A DNA stretch of 64,000 nt from the NCBI GenBank assembly GCA_902618485.1, contig CACNAR010000005.1:1-64000 (forward strand). The letters are read 5' to 3'. The notes below the pieces were generated by a model. It was not told the origin of the DNA and searched no databases. It worked only from the letters and a program-made list of their open reading frames with translations. How positions within the stretch are numbered: position 1 is the stretch's first letter; each line of letters opens with the position of its first letter. The position numbers were made by a program, and so were the translations under genes. This document shows, one piece after another, positions 8,750-18,446 of this stretch. This stretch comes from an uncultured Pelagibacteraceae bacterium. GTDB taxonomy: Bacteria; Pseudomonadota; Alphaproteobacteria; Pelagibacterales; Pelagibacteraceae.

Positions 8750-11032
8750 TTATTTTTCATACTTAATTACATCTGAAGAATATGCAGCTATTGACGCTAA
8801 ATTTAAAATTTCAGACGTGGAAGATCTCAATGGCGCTATTTCAATTGGCAGACCTAAACCAATTAGCAGCGGTCCAATTACTTTTGCTCTACTCATAGAT
8901 TTAATCATTTTGTATGAAATAGCTGCACTGTGCTGACTAGGCATTACCAAGACATTTGAGTTTCCAACAATTTCAGAGAACGGATATAATTCTTTATAAA
9001 TCTCATCTAAAGCCACATCTGGTTGCATCTCACCATCAAATTTAAAATCGACTTTATCTTTTTTAAGAATTTCAACTGCATCACTTAATCTCTTTGTTCT
9101 ATCAGTAGCTGGTTCACCAAAAGTAGAGTGTGATAAAAAAGCAACTTTAGGGTCAAATCCGAAAAGTCTCACAACTCTTGCTGCAGATTTTGCCATTTCA
9201 GCTAATTGTTTTGCATCAGGATATTCAATAACTGATGTATCACAAATAAAAATTGTTTTACCTCTATTAACAACTAAATTTAATCCAAACATGATTTCCC
9301 CAGGCCTTGGATCTACAACCTGGATTACTTTTTCAAGTGATGAGGAATATCGTCTTGTATTACCTGTAACCATTGCATCTGCATCATTGCAAGCAACCAT
9401 ACAAGATGCCCAAATTACCCTATCATTTCTTATTAGTCTATCGCAGTCCCTTTCCAGCATTCCTTTTTCTCTTTGGAGTCTCCTAAAAAGATATTTTACA
9501 TACCTCTCTCTTTTCTCCTTGTCTTTAGAGTTCACAATTTCAATATCAAAATTTTCATTATAACCAATTTTTTTTATCTGTTTCTTAATTAGCTCCTCTT
9601 TTCCTACTAAAATTGGAATTCCTAATTTGGAATTTTTAAATGCAATTGCAGCCTTTAACATATTTTCATCCTCACCGTCTGCAAATACAACTTTTTTTTG
9701 TTTTTTCTTAATATAATTATTTACCCCTTGTAAAATTGTAACAGTTGGATCTAGCCTTTGTTTTAGTTGATCTTTGTAAACATCAAAATCTTTAATATTA
9801 ATTCTAGCAACTTTAGTTTCCATCGCAGCTCTAGCTACAGCTGCCGGGATAACACTAATTAGTCTCGGGTCAAATGTTGATGGTATTATATAATCTTTTC
9901 CATAATGAGGTCTTTCACCCCCCATAGCTGCAACAACTTCATCAGGTACATCTTCCTTTGCTAAATTCGCGATTGCAAGCGCAGCGGCAACTTTCATTTC
10001 TTCATTTATTGTTTTTGCCCTTACATCTAATGCTCCTCTAAATATATAGGGAAAACCTATCAGATTATTCACCTGGTTGGCATAATCCGATCTTCCCGTA
10101 GCTATTATTGCATCATTCCTAACCTCTTCAACTTCTTCAGGTGTAATTTCAGGGTCAGGATTTGCACAGGCAAATATTATTGGATTTTTTGCCATCTTTT
10201 TAACCATCTCTTTTGTTAATGTTCCTTTTGCAGATAATCCTAAAAAAACATCAGCATTATTGATCGCATCACTTAAAGTTCTGTGCTCTGTCTCAATTGC
10301 ATGACTTGATTTCCATTGGTTTAAATTTTCTCTACCTTTATAAATAACCCCCTTTCTATCCACCATCGTGATGTTTTCATTTGGTACGCCAGATTTTTTA
10401 AATAAATTTGCACAAGCCATTGCTGATGCACCAGCACCATTTACAACTATTTTTACTTTATCAATTTTTTTTTTACTGATATCTAATGCATTGATTAATG
10501 CTGCAGTCGTAATAATTGCTGTACCGTGTTGATCATCGTGAAATACAGGTATATCTAGAATTTCTTTGAGCTTATCCTCTATGATAAAACAATCAGGTGC
10601 AGCAATATCTTCAAGATTTATACCACCAAAACTTGGACCAAAATTTTTTATGCTATTTATTATTTCTTCTGTGTCATCTGAATCTATCTCTAAATCAATA
10701 GAGTCAATATCGGCAAACCTTTTAAATAAAACAGCCTTTCCTTCCATAACAGGTTTAGATGCTAATGCACCTAAATTTCCCATACCTAAAATTGCAGAGC
10801 CGTTACTAATAACTGCAACAAGATTTCCTTTACTAGTATAATCAAATGCTGCTTCAGGATTGTCACTTATTGCCCTTACAGGAGCTGCTACTCCAGGAGA
10901 ATATGCTAAAGCCAAATCTCTTTTTGTGGTCATATTTTTTGAGGAAGATATCTCAATCTTGCCTGGCTTTTTTTCTTTATGAAAATCTAAAGCTTCTTTA
11001 TCAGTGTAATGATCAATTTTTGTTTTTTTCAT
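8750..11032 (-). CDS. maeB: NADP-dependent malic enzyme with C-terminal phosphotransacetylase-like domain
   Basis: 760-aa fusion typical of MaeB. The N-terminal malic enzyme half (residues 1 to about 430; TKRDLALAYSPGVAAPV, FHDDQHGTAIITTAAL, VVNGAGASAMACANLF) decarboxylates malate to pyruvate with NADP+. The C-terminal half (about 430-760; VFADGEDENMLKAA) is a phosphate acetyltransferase-like domain, usually regulatory. It links C4 intermediates to pyruvate and NADPH. Single gene, convergent with the BON lipoprotein and divergent from murJ (50 bp). Confidence 0.95.
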   Translation of the reverse strand: MKKTKIDHYTDKEALDFHKEKKPGKIEISSSKNMTTKRDLALAYSPGVAAPVRAISDNPEAAFDYTSKGNLVAVISNGSAILGMGNLGALASKPVMEGKAVLFKRFADIDSIDLEIDSDDTEEIINSIKNFGPSFGGINLEDIAAPDCFIIEDKLKEILDIPVFHDDQHGTAIITTAALINALDISKKKIDKVKIVVNGAGASAMACANLFKKSGVPNENITMVDRKGVIYKGRENLNQWKSSHAIETEHRTLSDAINNADVFLGLSAKGTLTKEMVKKMAKNPIIFACANPDPEITPEEVEEVRNDAIIATGRSDYANQVNNLIGFPYIFRGALDVRAKTINEEMKVAAALAIANLAKEDVPDEVVAAMGGERPHYGKDYIIPSTFDPRLISVIPAAVARAAMETKVARINIKDFDVYKDQLKQRLDPTVTILQGVNNYIKKKQKKVVFADGEDENMLKAAIAFKNSKLGIPILVGKEELIKKQIKKIGYNENFDIEIVNSKDKEKRERYVKYLFRRLQREKGMLERDCDRLIRNDRVIWASCMVACNDADAMVTGNTRRYSSSLEKVIQVVDPRPGEIMFGLNLVVNRGKTIFICDTSVIEYPDAKQLAEMAKSAARVVRLFGFDPKVAFLSHSTFGEPATDRTKRLSDAVEILKKDKVDFKFDGEMQPDVALDEIYKELYPFSEIVGNSNVLVMPSQHSAAISYKMIKSMSRAKVIGPLLIGLGLPIEIAPLRSSTSEILNLASIAAYSSDVIKYEK

Positions 11033-11082
11033 TTATGTTAATTAGGTGTACAAATGGGGTAAAATTAAGACTAATATGATTT

Positions 11083-12612
11083 ATGAATTTAGTTAAGTCA
11101 ACAGGGACTTTTGGTTTTTATACTATTATCAGTAGATTACTTGGTTATTTAAGAGATGTTTTGATAGCAATTTTTCTTGGAACGAGTTTTTTAGCAGATG
11201 TTTTTTTTGTAGCATTCAGAATACCTAATACTTTTAGAAGATTATTTGCAGAGGGAACTTTTAATGCTGCTTTTATACCAAGTTACACTTCAGAATTAGT
11301 AAAAAAAAAATCTGGATCACAAAAATTTGCGAACGAGATATTTAACTTATTATTTTTAGGTCTATTGTTTTTAGTTTTAATTATTGAAGTTTTTATGCCA
11401 GCTTTTGTGAGATTAATTGCACCAGGTTTTGTAGATAATTCAGAAAAAATTCAGTTAGCTATAAATTTAACCAGGATAACTCTTCCATTTTTAATGTTTG
11501 TAAGCTTATCCTCCTTTTTTGCAGCAATTTTAAATTCACACAATAAATTTGCTGCTGCCTCTGCAGCTCCCATAATTCTTAATATTGTTTTAATATCTAT
11601 TTTATTTTTTGGTAAATTTCTTAATGATGAACTAGTTTACTATTTATCATATGGAGTTTCAATTGCAGGAATATTACAGCTTATTTTTCTATACCAATTT
11701 ACAAAAAAATTTTATTCTATTAAGCTTAATTTAAATTTTAAAATTAATAGTAAGGTTAGATTTTTTTTTAAAAAACTTTTACCTAGCATCTTTTCATCTG
11801 GTGTTACGCAAATTAATATTCTAGTTGGTACTATAATTGCATCTTTTCAAGCCAGTGCTGTATCTTATCTATATTATGCTGATAGAATTTATCAAATAAA
11901 CCTTGCAATAGCAGGAATTGCAATTGGAGTTGTAGTTTTGCCACAACTTTCTAAACATGTTTTTTTAAAAAAAAAAAATAAAATACTTTTACTACAAAAT
12001 AAGGCACTTGAGCTAAGTATGTTTTTAAGTTTGCCTGCATCAGTTGCTCTAATTGTAGGATCAGAACAGATTATTTCGGCATTGTTTGGTTATGGTTCTT
12101 TTGATGAACTTTCAGTATCTAACTCAGCAAATGCCCTTTATTACTTTGGTCTAGGATTACCAGCATTTGCATTGATTAAGGTATTTTCGACATTCTTTTT
12201 CGCAAATCAAGATACTAAAACACCTTTTTATATTTCATTAATTTCTGTAATTTTAAATATATTGATAAGTATTTATTTTTTTAGAGATATTGGTTTCATA
12301 ATAATTCCTATAGCTACGACAATTTCATCTTGGTGTAATGCAATTGTATTATTTGTTTATTTAAAAAATAATGATTTATTTAATTTCAATGATTTATTCT
12401 TTAATAAATTTTTAAAGATACTTTTAGCTTCTATACTTATGGGTATATTTTTTAATTATTTAATTTTGTTTTTTGAAAATAAATTGATTTATGAATATAA
12501 TTTAAAATCTCTTTATTTAATATTGTCATCTTTTTTAAGTCTTGTATTTTATTTGAGTTTTTCGTTATTTATCAAAGCTTTTAAATATGGCGATATTAAA
12601 CTAAAGTATTAG
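11083..12612 (+). CDS. murJ: lipid II flippase MurJ
   Basis: Integral membrane flippase of the MOP/MATE-like superfamily that moves lipid II across the inner membrane for peptidoglycan synthesis. 509 aa with about 14 hydrophobic segments. Family landmarks are the N-terminus [20 protein letters not shown], the loop [20 protein letters not shown] and the later [20 protein letters not shown]. It starts a co-directional run with trpS (2 bp gap). Confidence 0.96.
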   Translation: MNLVKSTGTFGFYTIISRLLGYLRDVLIAIFLGTSFLADVFFVAFRIPNTFRRLFAEGTFNAAFIPSYTSELVKKKSGSQKFANEIFNLLFLGLLFLVLIIEVFMPAFVRLIAPGFVDNSEKIQLAINLTRITLPFLMFVSLSSFFAAILNSHNKFAAASAAPIILNIVLISILFFGKFLNDELVYYLSYGVSIAGILQLIFLYQFTKKFYSIKLNLNFKINSKVRFFFKKLLPSIFSSGVTQINILVGTIIASFQASAVSYLYYADRIYQINLAIAGIAIGVVVLPQLSKHVFLKKKNKILLLQNKALELSMFLSLPASVALIVGSEQIISALFGYGSFDELSVSNSANALYYFGLGLPAFALIKVFSTFFFANQDTKTPFYISLISVILNILISIYFFRDIGFIIIPIATTISSWCNAIVLFVYLKNNDLFNFNDLFFNKFLKILLASILMGIFFNYLILFFENKLIYEYNLKSLYLILSSFLSLVFYLSFSLFIKAFKYGDIKLKY

Positions 12613-12614
12613 CT

Positions 12615-13616
12615 ATGGGAAAAAAAATTTTTTCAGGTGTCCAGCCTACCGGAAATCTCCATCTTGGAAATTATTTGGGTGCTATTAAAAATTTTGTTAA
12701 ACTAAATAACGAAGACCAAAATGACTGTATATTTTGTATTGTCGATCTTCATGCTATCACAGTTGCTCAAGATCCAAAAAAATTGAAAGATAACATCTAT
12801 GAAACTGCTGCAACTTTTATTGCAAGTGGTATAGATCCCAAAAAAAGTATTATATTTAATCAATCAAGCGTGAGCGCTCATTCAGAGGCTGCTTGGATAC
12901 TAAGCTGTGTTGCTAGGATGGGATGGCTTAATAGAATGACACAATTTAAGGAGAAAGCTGGCAAAGATAAGGAAAAAGCAAGTATTGGTCTCTACTCATA
13001 TCCTGTTTTAATGGCAGCGGATATCTTATTATATGACACTTCTCACGTGCCTGTTGGAGATGATCAAAAGCAACATTTGGAACTTTGTCGAGATATCGCA
13101 CAAAAATTTAATAATGATTTTGGCGTTGATGATTTTTTTAAAATACCAGAGCCATTAATTCAAAGAAAGTTTTCCAGAATTATGAGTTTAAGAGATGGAA
13201 CAAAAAAAATGAGTAAATCTGAATTATCAGATCTGAGTAGAATAAATTTAACTGATGATAAAGATCAAATAATTAATAAGATAAAAAAAGCAAAAACTGA
13301 TACTTTGCCATTACCAGCTACAAGTGCAGATTTAGAAAAAAGACCTGAGGCTAAAAATTTGATGAGTATTTACTCTAGTATAATTGATGTGAATTTAGAT
13401 GATACAATTAATAAATTTTCTGAAAAAAATTTTTCAGAATTCAAAGAAAATTTGTCAGAAGTCTTAATTGATAAAATTATCCCTATATCAAATGAAATTA
13501 AAAAACTTTTAAAAGAAAAAAGTTTTTTAGACCAAATATTAGATAGTGGACGTAAAAAAGCTGATAAGATTGCATCAGAAAAGCTCAAAAAAATTCAAGA
13601 AATTATGGGTTTTTGA
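12615..13616 (+). CDS. trpS: tryptophan-tRNA ligase
   Basis: Class I aminoacyl-tRNA synthetase charging tRNA-Trp. 333 aa, normal length. The HIGH-type motif is [13 protein letters not shown] (about residues 9-21), the KMSKS loop is [11 protein letters not shown], and [15 protein letters not shown] forms the Trp/ATP pocket region. It lies 2 bp after murJ, so translation is probably coupled. Confidence 0.97.
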   Translation: MGKKIFSGVQPTGNLHLGNYLGAIKNFVKLNNEDQNDCIFCIVDLHAITVAQDPKKLKDNIYETAATFIASGIDPKKSIIFNQSSVSAHSEAAWILSCVARMGWLNRMTQFKEKAGKDKEKASIGLYSYPVLMAADILLYDTSHVPVGDDQKQHLELCRDIAQKFNNDFGVDDFFKIPEPLIQRKFSRIMSLRDGTKKMSKSELSDLSRINLTDDKDQIINKIKKAKTDTLPLPATSADLEKRPEAKNLMSIYSSIIDVNLDDTINKFSEKNFSEFKENLSEVLIDKIIPISNEIKKLLKEKSFLDQILDSGRKKADKIASEKLKKIQEIMGF

Positions 13617-13668
13617 ATATAAAATACAAACAAGTTTCATTTTAAAAATTATTGTTTATATATAAATT

Positions 13669-14208
13669 ATGTTTGTACAGTCAGAATTAACACCCAATCC
13701 GAACTCGATCAAGTTTTTGCCAGGCAAAACTGTTTCTAAAAGTGGTTCTTTCGAGGTAACAAAAAAAGATGAAACTAACAATGAGTTAATTAAAAATTTA
13801 TTTTCAGTTATTGGTGTAGAAAGTATTTTTTTAGGAAAAGACTTTATTTCAGTAAATAAACAGGATGAAGTTGAGTGGGAGGAAATAAAACACATTATTA
13901 TATCATTAATAAATGATTTTTATTCGGCAGGTAAAGAATATGTCGTGGAAAAAGACTTAAATGAGAACTCTGAAAATTTAGAGGAAATAGAATTGAAAAT
14001 TATTAAAATTCTAGACCAAAAAATTAGACCTGCTGTTGCAAGAGATGGAGGAGATATTAGATTTAAAGAGTTTAAAGATGGTATAGTGAAAGTTCAATTA
14101 CAAGGAAGCTGCTCAGGATGCCCAAGTTCTACGATGACATTAAAACAAGGTGTGCAAAATCTTCTATGTCACTATATACCCGAAGTAAAACAAGTTGAGG
14201 CAATATAA
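13669..14208 (+). CDS. nfu: NifU-like Fe-S scaffold protein (Nfu)
   Basis: Carrier of Fe-S clusters to client proteins. 179 aa: an N-terminal Nfu_N domain (residues 1-85, TPNPNSIKFLPGKTV) and a C-terminal NifU domain whose CxxC (GSCSGCPSS, about 145-153) binds a bridging cluster. The ATG at 13669 matches the conserved N-terminus. There is a 52-bp gap after trpS and 3 bp before the glucosaminidase gene. Two-domain Nfu is standard in alphaproteobacteria and mitochondria. Confidence 0.94.
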   Translation: MFVQSELTPNPNSIKFLPGKTVSKSGSFEVTKKDETNNELIKNLFSVIGVESIFLGKDFISVNKQDEVEWEEIKHIIISLINDFYSAGKEYVVEKDLNENSENLEEIELKIIKILDQKIRPAVARDGGDIRFKEFKDGIVKVQLQGSCSGCPSSTMTLKQGVQNLLCHYIPEVKQVEAI

Positions 14209-14211
14209 ATT

Positions 14212-15291
14212 ATGTATAAAAGAAATTTTACTAAAAAAGTAAAATCAATAAATTTTTTTAACAGAAAAAAAAATATTGGTTCATTACCAAGAATTTTTAT
14301 ATCATCCATATTGTTAATCACTTTTTTTTATGCAATGCCAATAGTGTTAAACTTTGCCAATAATAAGAATATGGCTTTTCAAAATAAATCAAAAGCGGTT
14401 TTAGCTTATACTCTTAAGAATGGTGCCAGTGGAAATGAAATTGATGGTAAGATTCTAAATGAACAAGATTTATTAGTTGATATTTTTAGCTTAAATGATT
14501 TGGAAACCGATACAGTAAGGTTAAACGCCTCAACTATAAAACAATTATTTGAAGATACAAATTACACTCTTAAAGACGTTAGAAAAACTAAATTGGTAAA
14601 ACCAGTTGCTTTGACATTATTACCAAACGAAATAAAGATGATTGAAAGTACGTCTAAAAGAAAAGAATTTTTTATTCAGATTGTTCTTCCCTTAATACTT
14701 AAAGAAAATAGTAATATAAAAATAGATAGAAAAAGACTTTTTAGCATTATAAATAAAAGTAATAACACTAGTTTAGAAAAGAAATGGCTTGAAAAAAAAT
14801 ATAAACAATATGGAGTTCCTTCGAAAGATTTATCAACGCTTAAAATAAGAATGGATGAAATTCCAGTTTCATTAGCACTTGCACAAGCAGCAAAAGAAAC
14901 TGGTTGGGGAACATCAAGATTTGCACAAGAAGGTAATGCACTATTCGGGCAATGGACTTGGTCAGGTGAGGGTTTGAAGCCAAAAGATGCAGATAAGAAT
15001 GAGGGACACAAGGTTATGAGGTTTAACGTTCTTCAAGCATCTGTGAGAGCTTATCAAAGAAATCTTAATACCCATTCAACTTATAAAGGATTCAGAGAAG
15101 AAAGAGCCAAACTGAGAGATGAAGGTAAACCTTTGGATAGTGTGAGACTTTCTAAATTTTTGAACAAATATGCAGAAACTGGCAATCAGTATGTTGAAGT
15201 TCTTCAAAAAATTATAAAGCAAAATAATCTTCAAGATTTTGATGATGCTAAATTGCTCCCTTCAAGTATAGAATTAGAAAGCTTAATCTAG
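14212..15291 (+). CDS. Bax-like glucosaminidase (peptidoglycan hydrolase)
   Basis: 359 aa. An N-terminal basic stretch is followed by one membrane segment (about residues 25-45, FISSILLITFFYAMPIVLN), then a periplasmic domain. The C-terminal half (about 210-345) carries the glucosaminidase signature PVSLALAQAAKETGWGTSRF and GNALFGQWTW, with the catalytic Glu in AKETGWG, as in E. coli Bax. Likely an anchored N-acetylglucosaminidase acting on peptidoglycan. It is 3 bp behind nfu and converges with the polysaccharide deacetylase gene, overlapping by 4 bp. Confidence 0.85.
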   Translation: MYKRNFTKKVKSINFFNRKKNIGSLPRIFISSILLITFFYAMPIVLNFANNKNMAFQNKSKAVLAYTLKNGASGNEIDGKILNEQDLLVDIFSLNDLETDTVRLNASTIKQLFEDTNYTLKDVRKTKLVKPVALTLLPNEIKMIESTSKRKEFFIQIVLPLILKENSNIKIDRKRLFSIINKSNNTSLEKKWLEKKYKQYGVPSKDLSTLKIRMDEIPVSLALAQAAKETGWGTSRFAQEGNALFGQWTWSGEGLKPKDADKNEGHKVMRFNVLQASVRAYQRNLNTHSTYKGFREERAKLRDEGKPLDSVRLSKFLNKYAETGNQYVEVLQKIIKQNNLQDFDDAKLLPSSIELESLI

Positions 15292-16343
15292 TTCTCGCTT
15301 ACAATAAATTGAGTTCCAAACCATCGCCACTTACCATTATCCATTAAAGAACAATTAATTCTTCCTCTTCTTGGTAGAAATGGATCTTCAAAATTTATGA
15401 TAAGTTTATTGATATCAAATTTTAAATTTGGTTTTTTCCATTTACCACCATCATTAGAATAACAATTAATATTCTTTATATTTTTTTGTTCATTAAAAAA
15501 TTCAACTACCATTCGTGGGGGATTGTTCTTTTTATTTATTTTTTTTTCCTCTGGCTCTAGAGATCTATACTCAAGTGGTAAATAATTGATTATAGAATTA
15601 AACCTTTTTAATTCACCATATTTTTCATTTATTGGAAACCTTGGTAATTCAAATTTATCTTTATTCACATCAATAATTCCAGAATGTTGCCCAAAAGCTA
15701 TTTCAAAATTTTTAGCTATGTATTGTTTCATAAAAAGAGAATATTCGCCAAATGGATATGAAAATATTTCAGGAACATATCCTAATTTATTTTTGAAAAT
15801 TTTTGATGCGAGCTCTATATCATTAATAAATTCTTCCTCGCTTTTATCAATTAGGTAGTCATGTGAATGAGAATGATGACCAATATAACCAAATTCAGAC
15901 TTGTCAATCTCAATTATTTCATCCCAAGTCATATAACCATTTTTACCGACCGGTTCAGTAGATACGAATAAAATAAATGGAATTTTATTTTCCTTTAAAT
16001 ATGGCCAAGCATTATTGTAGAAAGACTCGAAACCATCATCTATTGTTATCAAAATTTTCTTCTTATTTTTTGGTTTTTTAAATTCTTTTATAAAAAATTT
16101 TGGATTATAAAATTCATAATCAAGTTCCTTAATTATTTTTATGTGTTTTTGAAAAATATCCATTTTGATATTTGTTGAAGGATACTTATTTTCGTTAAAT
16201 CTATGGTACATTATCGATAAAATACCATTATCTTTTGCATAATATTTGGTATTGTTTTCCTCTGAATTAGAATTAGTAAAAATAAATAATTGAATTATGA
16301 CAAAGCTAATAATAGATGCGGCTAGTGATAAAGTTTTTTTCAT
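15288..16343 (-). CDS. polysaccharide deacetylase family protein
   Basis: 351 aa with a signal peptide (MKKTLSLAASIISFVIIQLF). The NodB-homology domain has motif 1 ITIDDGFESFYNN (catalytic and metal Asp), motif 2 GHHSHSHDYL (metal His) and SYPFGEYS. The C-terminal 90 residues form an additional domain with two Cys in INCYSN and RINCSL. Probably exported and removing acetyl groups from a surface or cell-wall glycan. Start choice: the ATG at 16343 begins directly at the signal peptide; 16364 would add seven residues. Either start overlaps the divergent tsaB (47 bp for the start chosen). Confidence 0.85.
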   Translation of the reverse strand: MKKTLSLAASIISFVIIQLFIFTNSNSEENNTKYYAKDNGILSIMYHRFNENKYPSTNIKMDIFQKHIKIIKELDYEFYNPKFFIKEFKKPKNKKKILITIDDGFESFYNNAWPYLKENKIPFILFVSTEPVGKNGYMTWDEIIEIDKSEFGYIGHHSHSHDYLIDKSEEEFINDIELASKIFKNKLGYVPEIFSYPFGEYSLFMKQYIAKNFEIAFGQHSGIIDVNKDKFELPRFPINEKYGELKRFNSIINYLPLEYRSLEPEEKKINKKNNPPRMVVEFFNEQKNIKNINCYSNDGGKWKKPNLKFDINKLIINFEDPFLPRRGRINCSLMDNGKWRWFGTQFIVSEN

Positions 16344-16683
16344 GATCATTGTAAACGGTAACAATTATAATGTTAGCCATGAAAATAGCAAAAAAAATTA
16401 TGAGAGATTAATAATACTTTTAAACGATTTTTTAATGTCAAAAAATTTAGATTTAAAAAAAATTTCAAATATATATATAAATAGAGGACCTGGTAGTTTT
16501 GCAGGCATCAGAAATTCATTATCAGTCGTTAAAGCTATTCATTTAGTTAATAAAATTGATTATTATTGTTTTAGTTTCAGAGATTTCAATGGAGAAAAAC
16601 TCATAAAATATGAATTTATCCCAGATTTATGTAAGAAATTTAAAGTTGAAAAAAATTTGATTAATCCTATCTATTCGGGTTAA
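16297..16683 (+). CDS. tsaB: TsaB-like tRNA t6A synthesis protein, shortened
   Basis: TsaB partners TsaD/TsaE in making threonylcarbamoyl-adenosine at position 37 of ANN-decoding tRNAs. This copy is only 128 aa, against about 200-230 usually. It keeps the N-lobe: LIIDAASDKVFFMIIVNG (ASKHA strand 1) and NRGPGSFAGIRNSLSVVKAI, the family signature. The C-terminus ends INPIYSG, resembling the normal family end (P-x-Y), so the middle/C-lobe seems deleted rather than the end truncated. It is followed after 8 bp by fur; the usual rimI neighbour is absent. The 5' end overlaps the divergent deacetylase gene. Confidence 0.85.
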   Translation: MTKLIIDAASDKVFFMIIVNGNNYNVSHENSKKNYERLIILLNDFLMSKNLDLKKISNIYINRGPGSFAGIRNSLSVVKAIHLVNKIDYYCFSFRDFNGEKLIKYEFIPDLCKKFKVEKNLINPIYSG

Positions 16684-16691
16684 AAATACTT

Positions 16692-17123
16692 ATGTCAGAA
16701 ACAATTGAACAAAAATGTCAATCTCAAGGAGTAAAACTCACTGATCAAAGACGAATTATTGCTAAGGTTATTTCTGAATCAAAAAAAGCCTATGGTGAGT
16801 CTGATCATCCGGATGTTGATGAGTTGTATAATAGAGTTTCAAAGATTGATCCTAAAATTAGCATCGCAACAGTATATAGAACTGTAAAACTTTTTGAAGA
16901 AGCTGGGATTCTGACAAAACACGATTTTAAGGGTGGTAAAGCAAGATATGAAATAAATGATGATCATAATCATTTAATTGATATTAAAACTGGTGATATT
17001 ATAGAGTTTGTTGATGAAGAGATAGAAGAACTTCAAAAAAAAATTGCAAACAAATACGGATATAAATTAGTTGACCACAAGCTGGAACTTTATGGTGTCA
17101 AAGTAGATAAAAAAAATGAATAA
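16692..17123 (+). CDS. fur: Fur-family ferric/manganese uptake regulator
   Basis: Metal-sensing transcriptional repressor, 143 aa. The winged-helix DNA-binding domain (about 10-90) contains PKISIATVYRTVKLFEEAGI. The dimer/metal domain follows with DDHNHLIDIKTGDIIEF. The CxxC zinc site that E. coli Fur has right after the HDHLIC motif is absent, as in many alphaproteobacterial Fur/Mur proteins, so I cannot tell Fur from Mur. It overlaps miaB by 8 bp; the tsaB-(rimI)-fur-miaB order is a known alphaproteobacterial arrangement. A likely target site pair lies at 37.77 kb. Confidence 0.93.
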   Translation: MSETIEQKCQSQGVKLTDQRRIIAKVISESKKAYGESDHPDVDELYNRVSKIDPKISIATVYRTVKLFEEAGILTKHDFKGGKARYEINDDHNHLIDIKTGDIIEFVDEEIEELQKKIANKYGYKLVDHKLELYGVKVDKKNE

Positions 17124-18444
17124 AAAAATATTCGCCAAAACATTTGGTTGCCAAATGAACGAGTATGATACTAATCGAATAATTGATACTGTAAAAAAGA
17201 TAGGATTTACAAAAACTGAAAATCTCGACGATACGAATTGTTTTTTACTAAACACTTGTCACATAAGAGATAAGGCAAAAGAAAAAGTTTACCATGAGAT
17301 AGGTAGAGTAAAAAAAAGATTTAGATTTAAAAAAAAACCTTTTGTCATAGTTGCTGGATGCGTTGCCCAAGCGGAAAACGAGGAGATGCTAAAAAGAGAA
17401 CCTTTTATTGATCTAGTTATTGGTCCTCAAGCATACCATAAAATTAATGACAAGATTGAGGAATACCTAGATAATCAGAGGAGATTGGATGAAACTGATT
17501 TCGATGCTGTTTCAAAGTTTAATTATTTGGATAAAATAAAAAATTCATCCACAAAAATATCCTCTTTTTTAACCATACAAGAAGGCTGTGATAAGTTTTG
17601 TCACTTTTGTGTTGTTCCCTATACAAGAGGTCCTGAATATTCCAGAGCATTAAATGAAATAGTTAATGAGGCCAAAATCCTTGCAGGAAATGGAGTTAGA
17701 GAGATTACTTTATTAGGACAGAATGTTAACGCTTATAATAATCAAAATTATAAGTTATCTAATTTGATTTTAGAAATAGAAAAAATTCCTGAAATTTTAA
17801 GAATTAGATACACAACCTCACATCCAATTGACATGAGTGATGATTTAATTGACTTGTACGGGACCTCGAAAAAATTAATGCCTCTTGTTCATTTACCAGT
17901 CCAAAGCGGTTCAAATAAAATTTTAAAGTCGATGAATAGAAATCACAATATTGAATATTATCATCAAATTTACGAAAAAATAATTAAAAAAAATTCCTCT
18001 GCTAAATTTTCTAGTGATTTTATAATTGGTTATCCTGGTGAGGAAGAGAGTGATTTTAATGCAACACTTGATCTTATAAAAAAGATAAAATTTATAAATT
18101 CTTTTTCTTTTGTATTTAGTCCAAGACCAGGTACAAAAGCCTCTCATCTACCATTAATTGATCGAAAGTTAAGTAATGAAAGACTAAAAGTTGTTCAAAA
18201 AGAGTTATTTAATTTTCAAAAAAAAATGAATAGATCTTTGGAGGGTAACGTAATAGAGGTGTTAGTAGAAAATAGAGTTTCTGAAAGTACAAAGTATTTT
18301 GGCAGAACTGGTTATATGACTTCAGTAATATTTGATGGTAAAGATGAGGATGTAGGAAAGCTTGTGAAAGTTAAAATTAATAGTAGTAATCAAAATACAC
18401 TTTTTGGTGAAACTTTAGAAATTTCAAAATTGAGAGTCGCATAA
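17116..18444 (+). CDS. miaB: tRNA-2-methylthio-N6-dimethylallyladenosine synthase
   Basis: Radical-SAM methylthiotransferase converting i6A37 to ms2i6A37 in tRNA. 442 aa. The N-terminal UPF0004 domain has the auxiliary-cluster cysteines (KTFGCQMNEYD, LNTCHIRDKAKEK, VAGCVAQ). The radical SAM core has CxxxCxxC in QEGCDKFCHFCVVPYTRG, and a C-terminal TRAM domain begins near residue 375. It starts inside the last codons of fur (8-bp overlap) and is 2 bp from phoH. Confidence 0.97.
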   Translation: MNKKIFAKTFGCQMNEYDTNRIIDTVKKIGFTKTENLDDTNCFLLNTCHIRDKAKEKVYHEIGRVKKRFRFKKKPFVIVAGCVAQAENEEMLKREPFIDLVIGPQAYHKINDKIEEYLDNQRRLDETDFDAVSKFNYLDKIKNSSTKISSFLTIQEGCDKFCHFCVVPYTRGPEYSRALNEIVNEAKILAGNGVREITLLGQNVNAYNNQNYKLSNLILEIEKIPEILRIRYTTSHPIDMSDDLIDLYGTSKKLMPLVHLPVQSGSNKILKSMNRNHNIEYYHQIYEKIIKKNSSAKFSSDFIIGYPGEEESDFNATLDLIKKIKFINSFSFVFSPRPGTKASHLPLIDRKLSNERLKVVQKELFNFQKKMNRSLEGNVIEVLVENRVSESTKYFGRTGYMTSVIFDGKDEDVGKLVKVKINSSNQNTLFGETLEISKLRVA

Positions 18445-18446
18445 AT

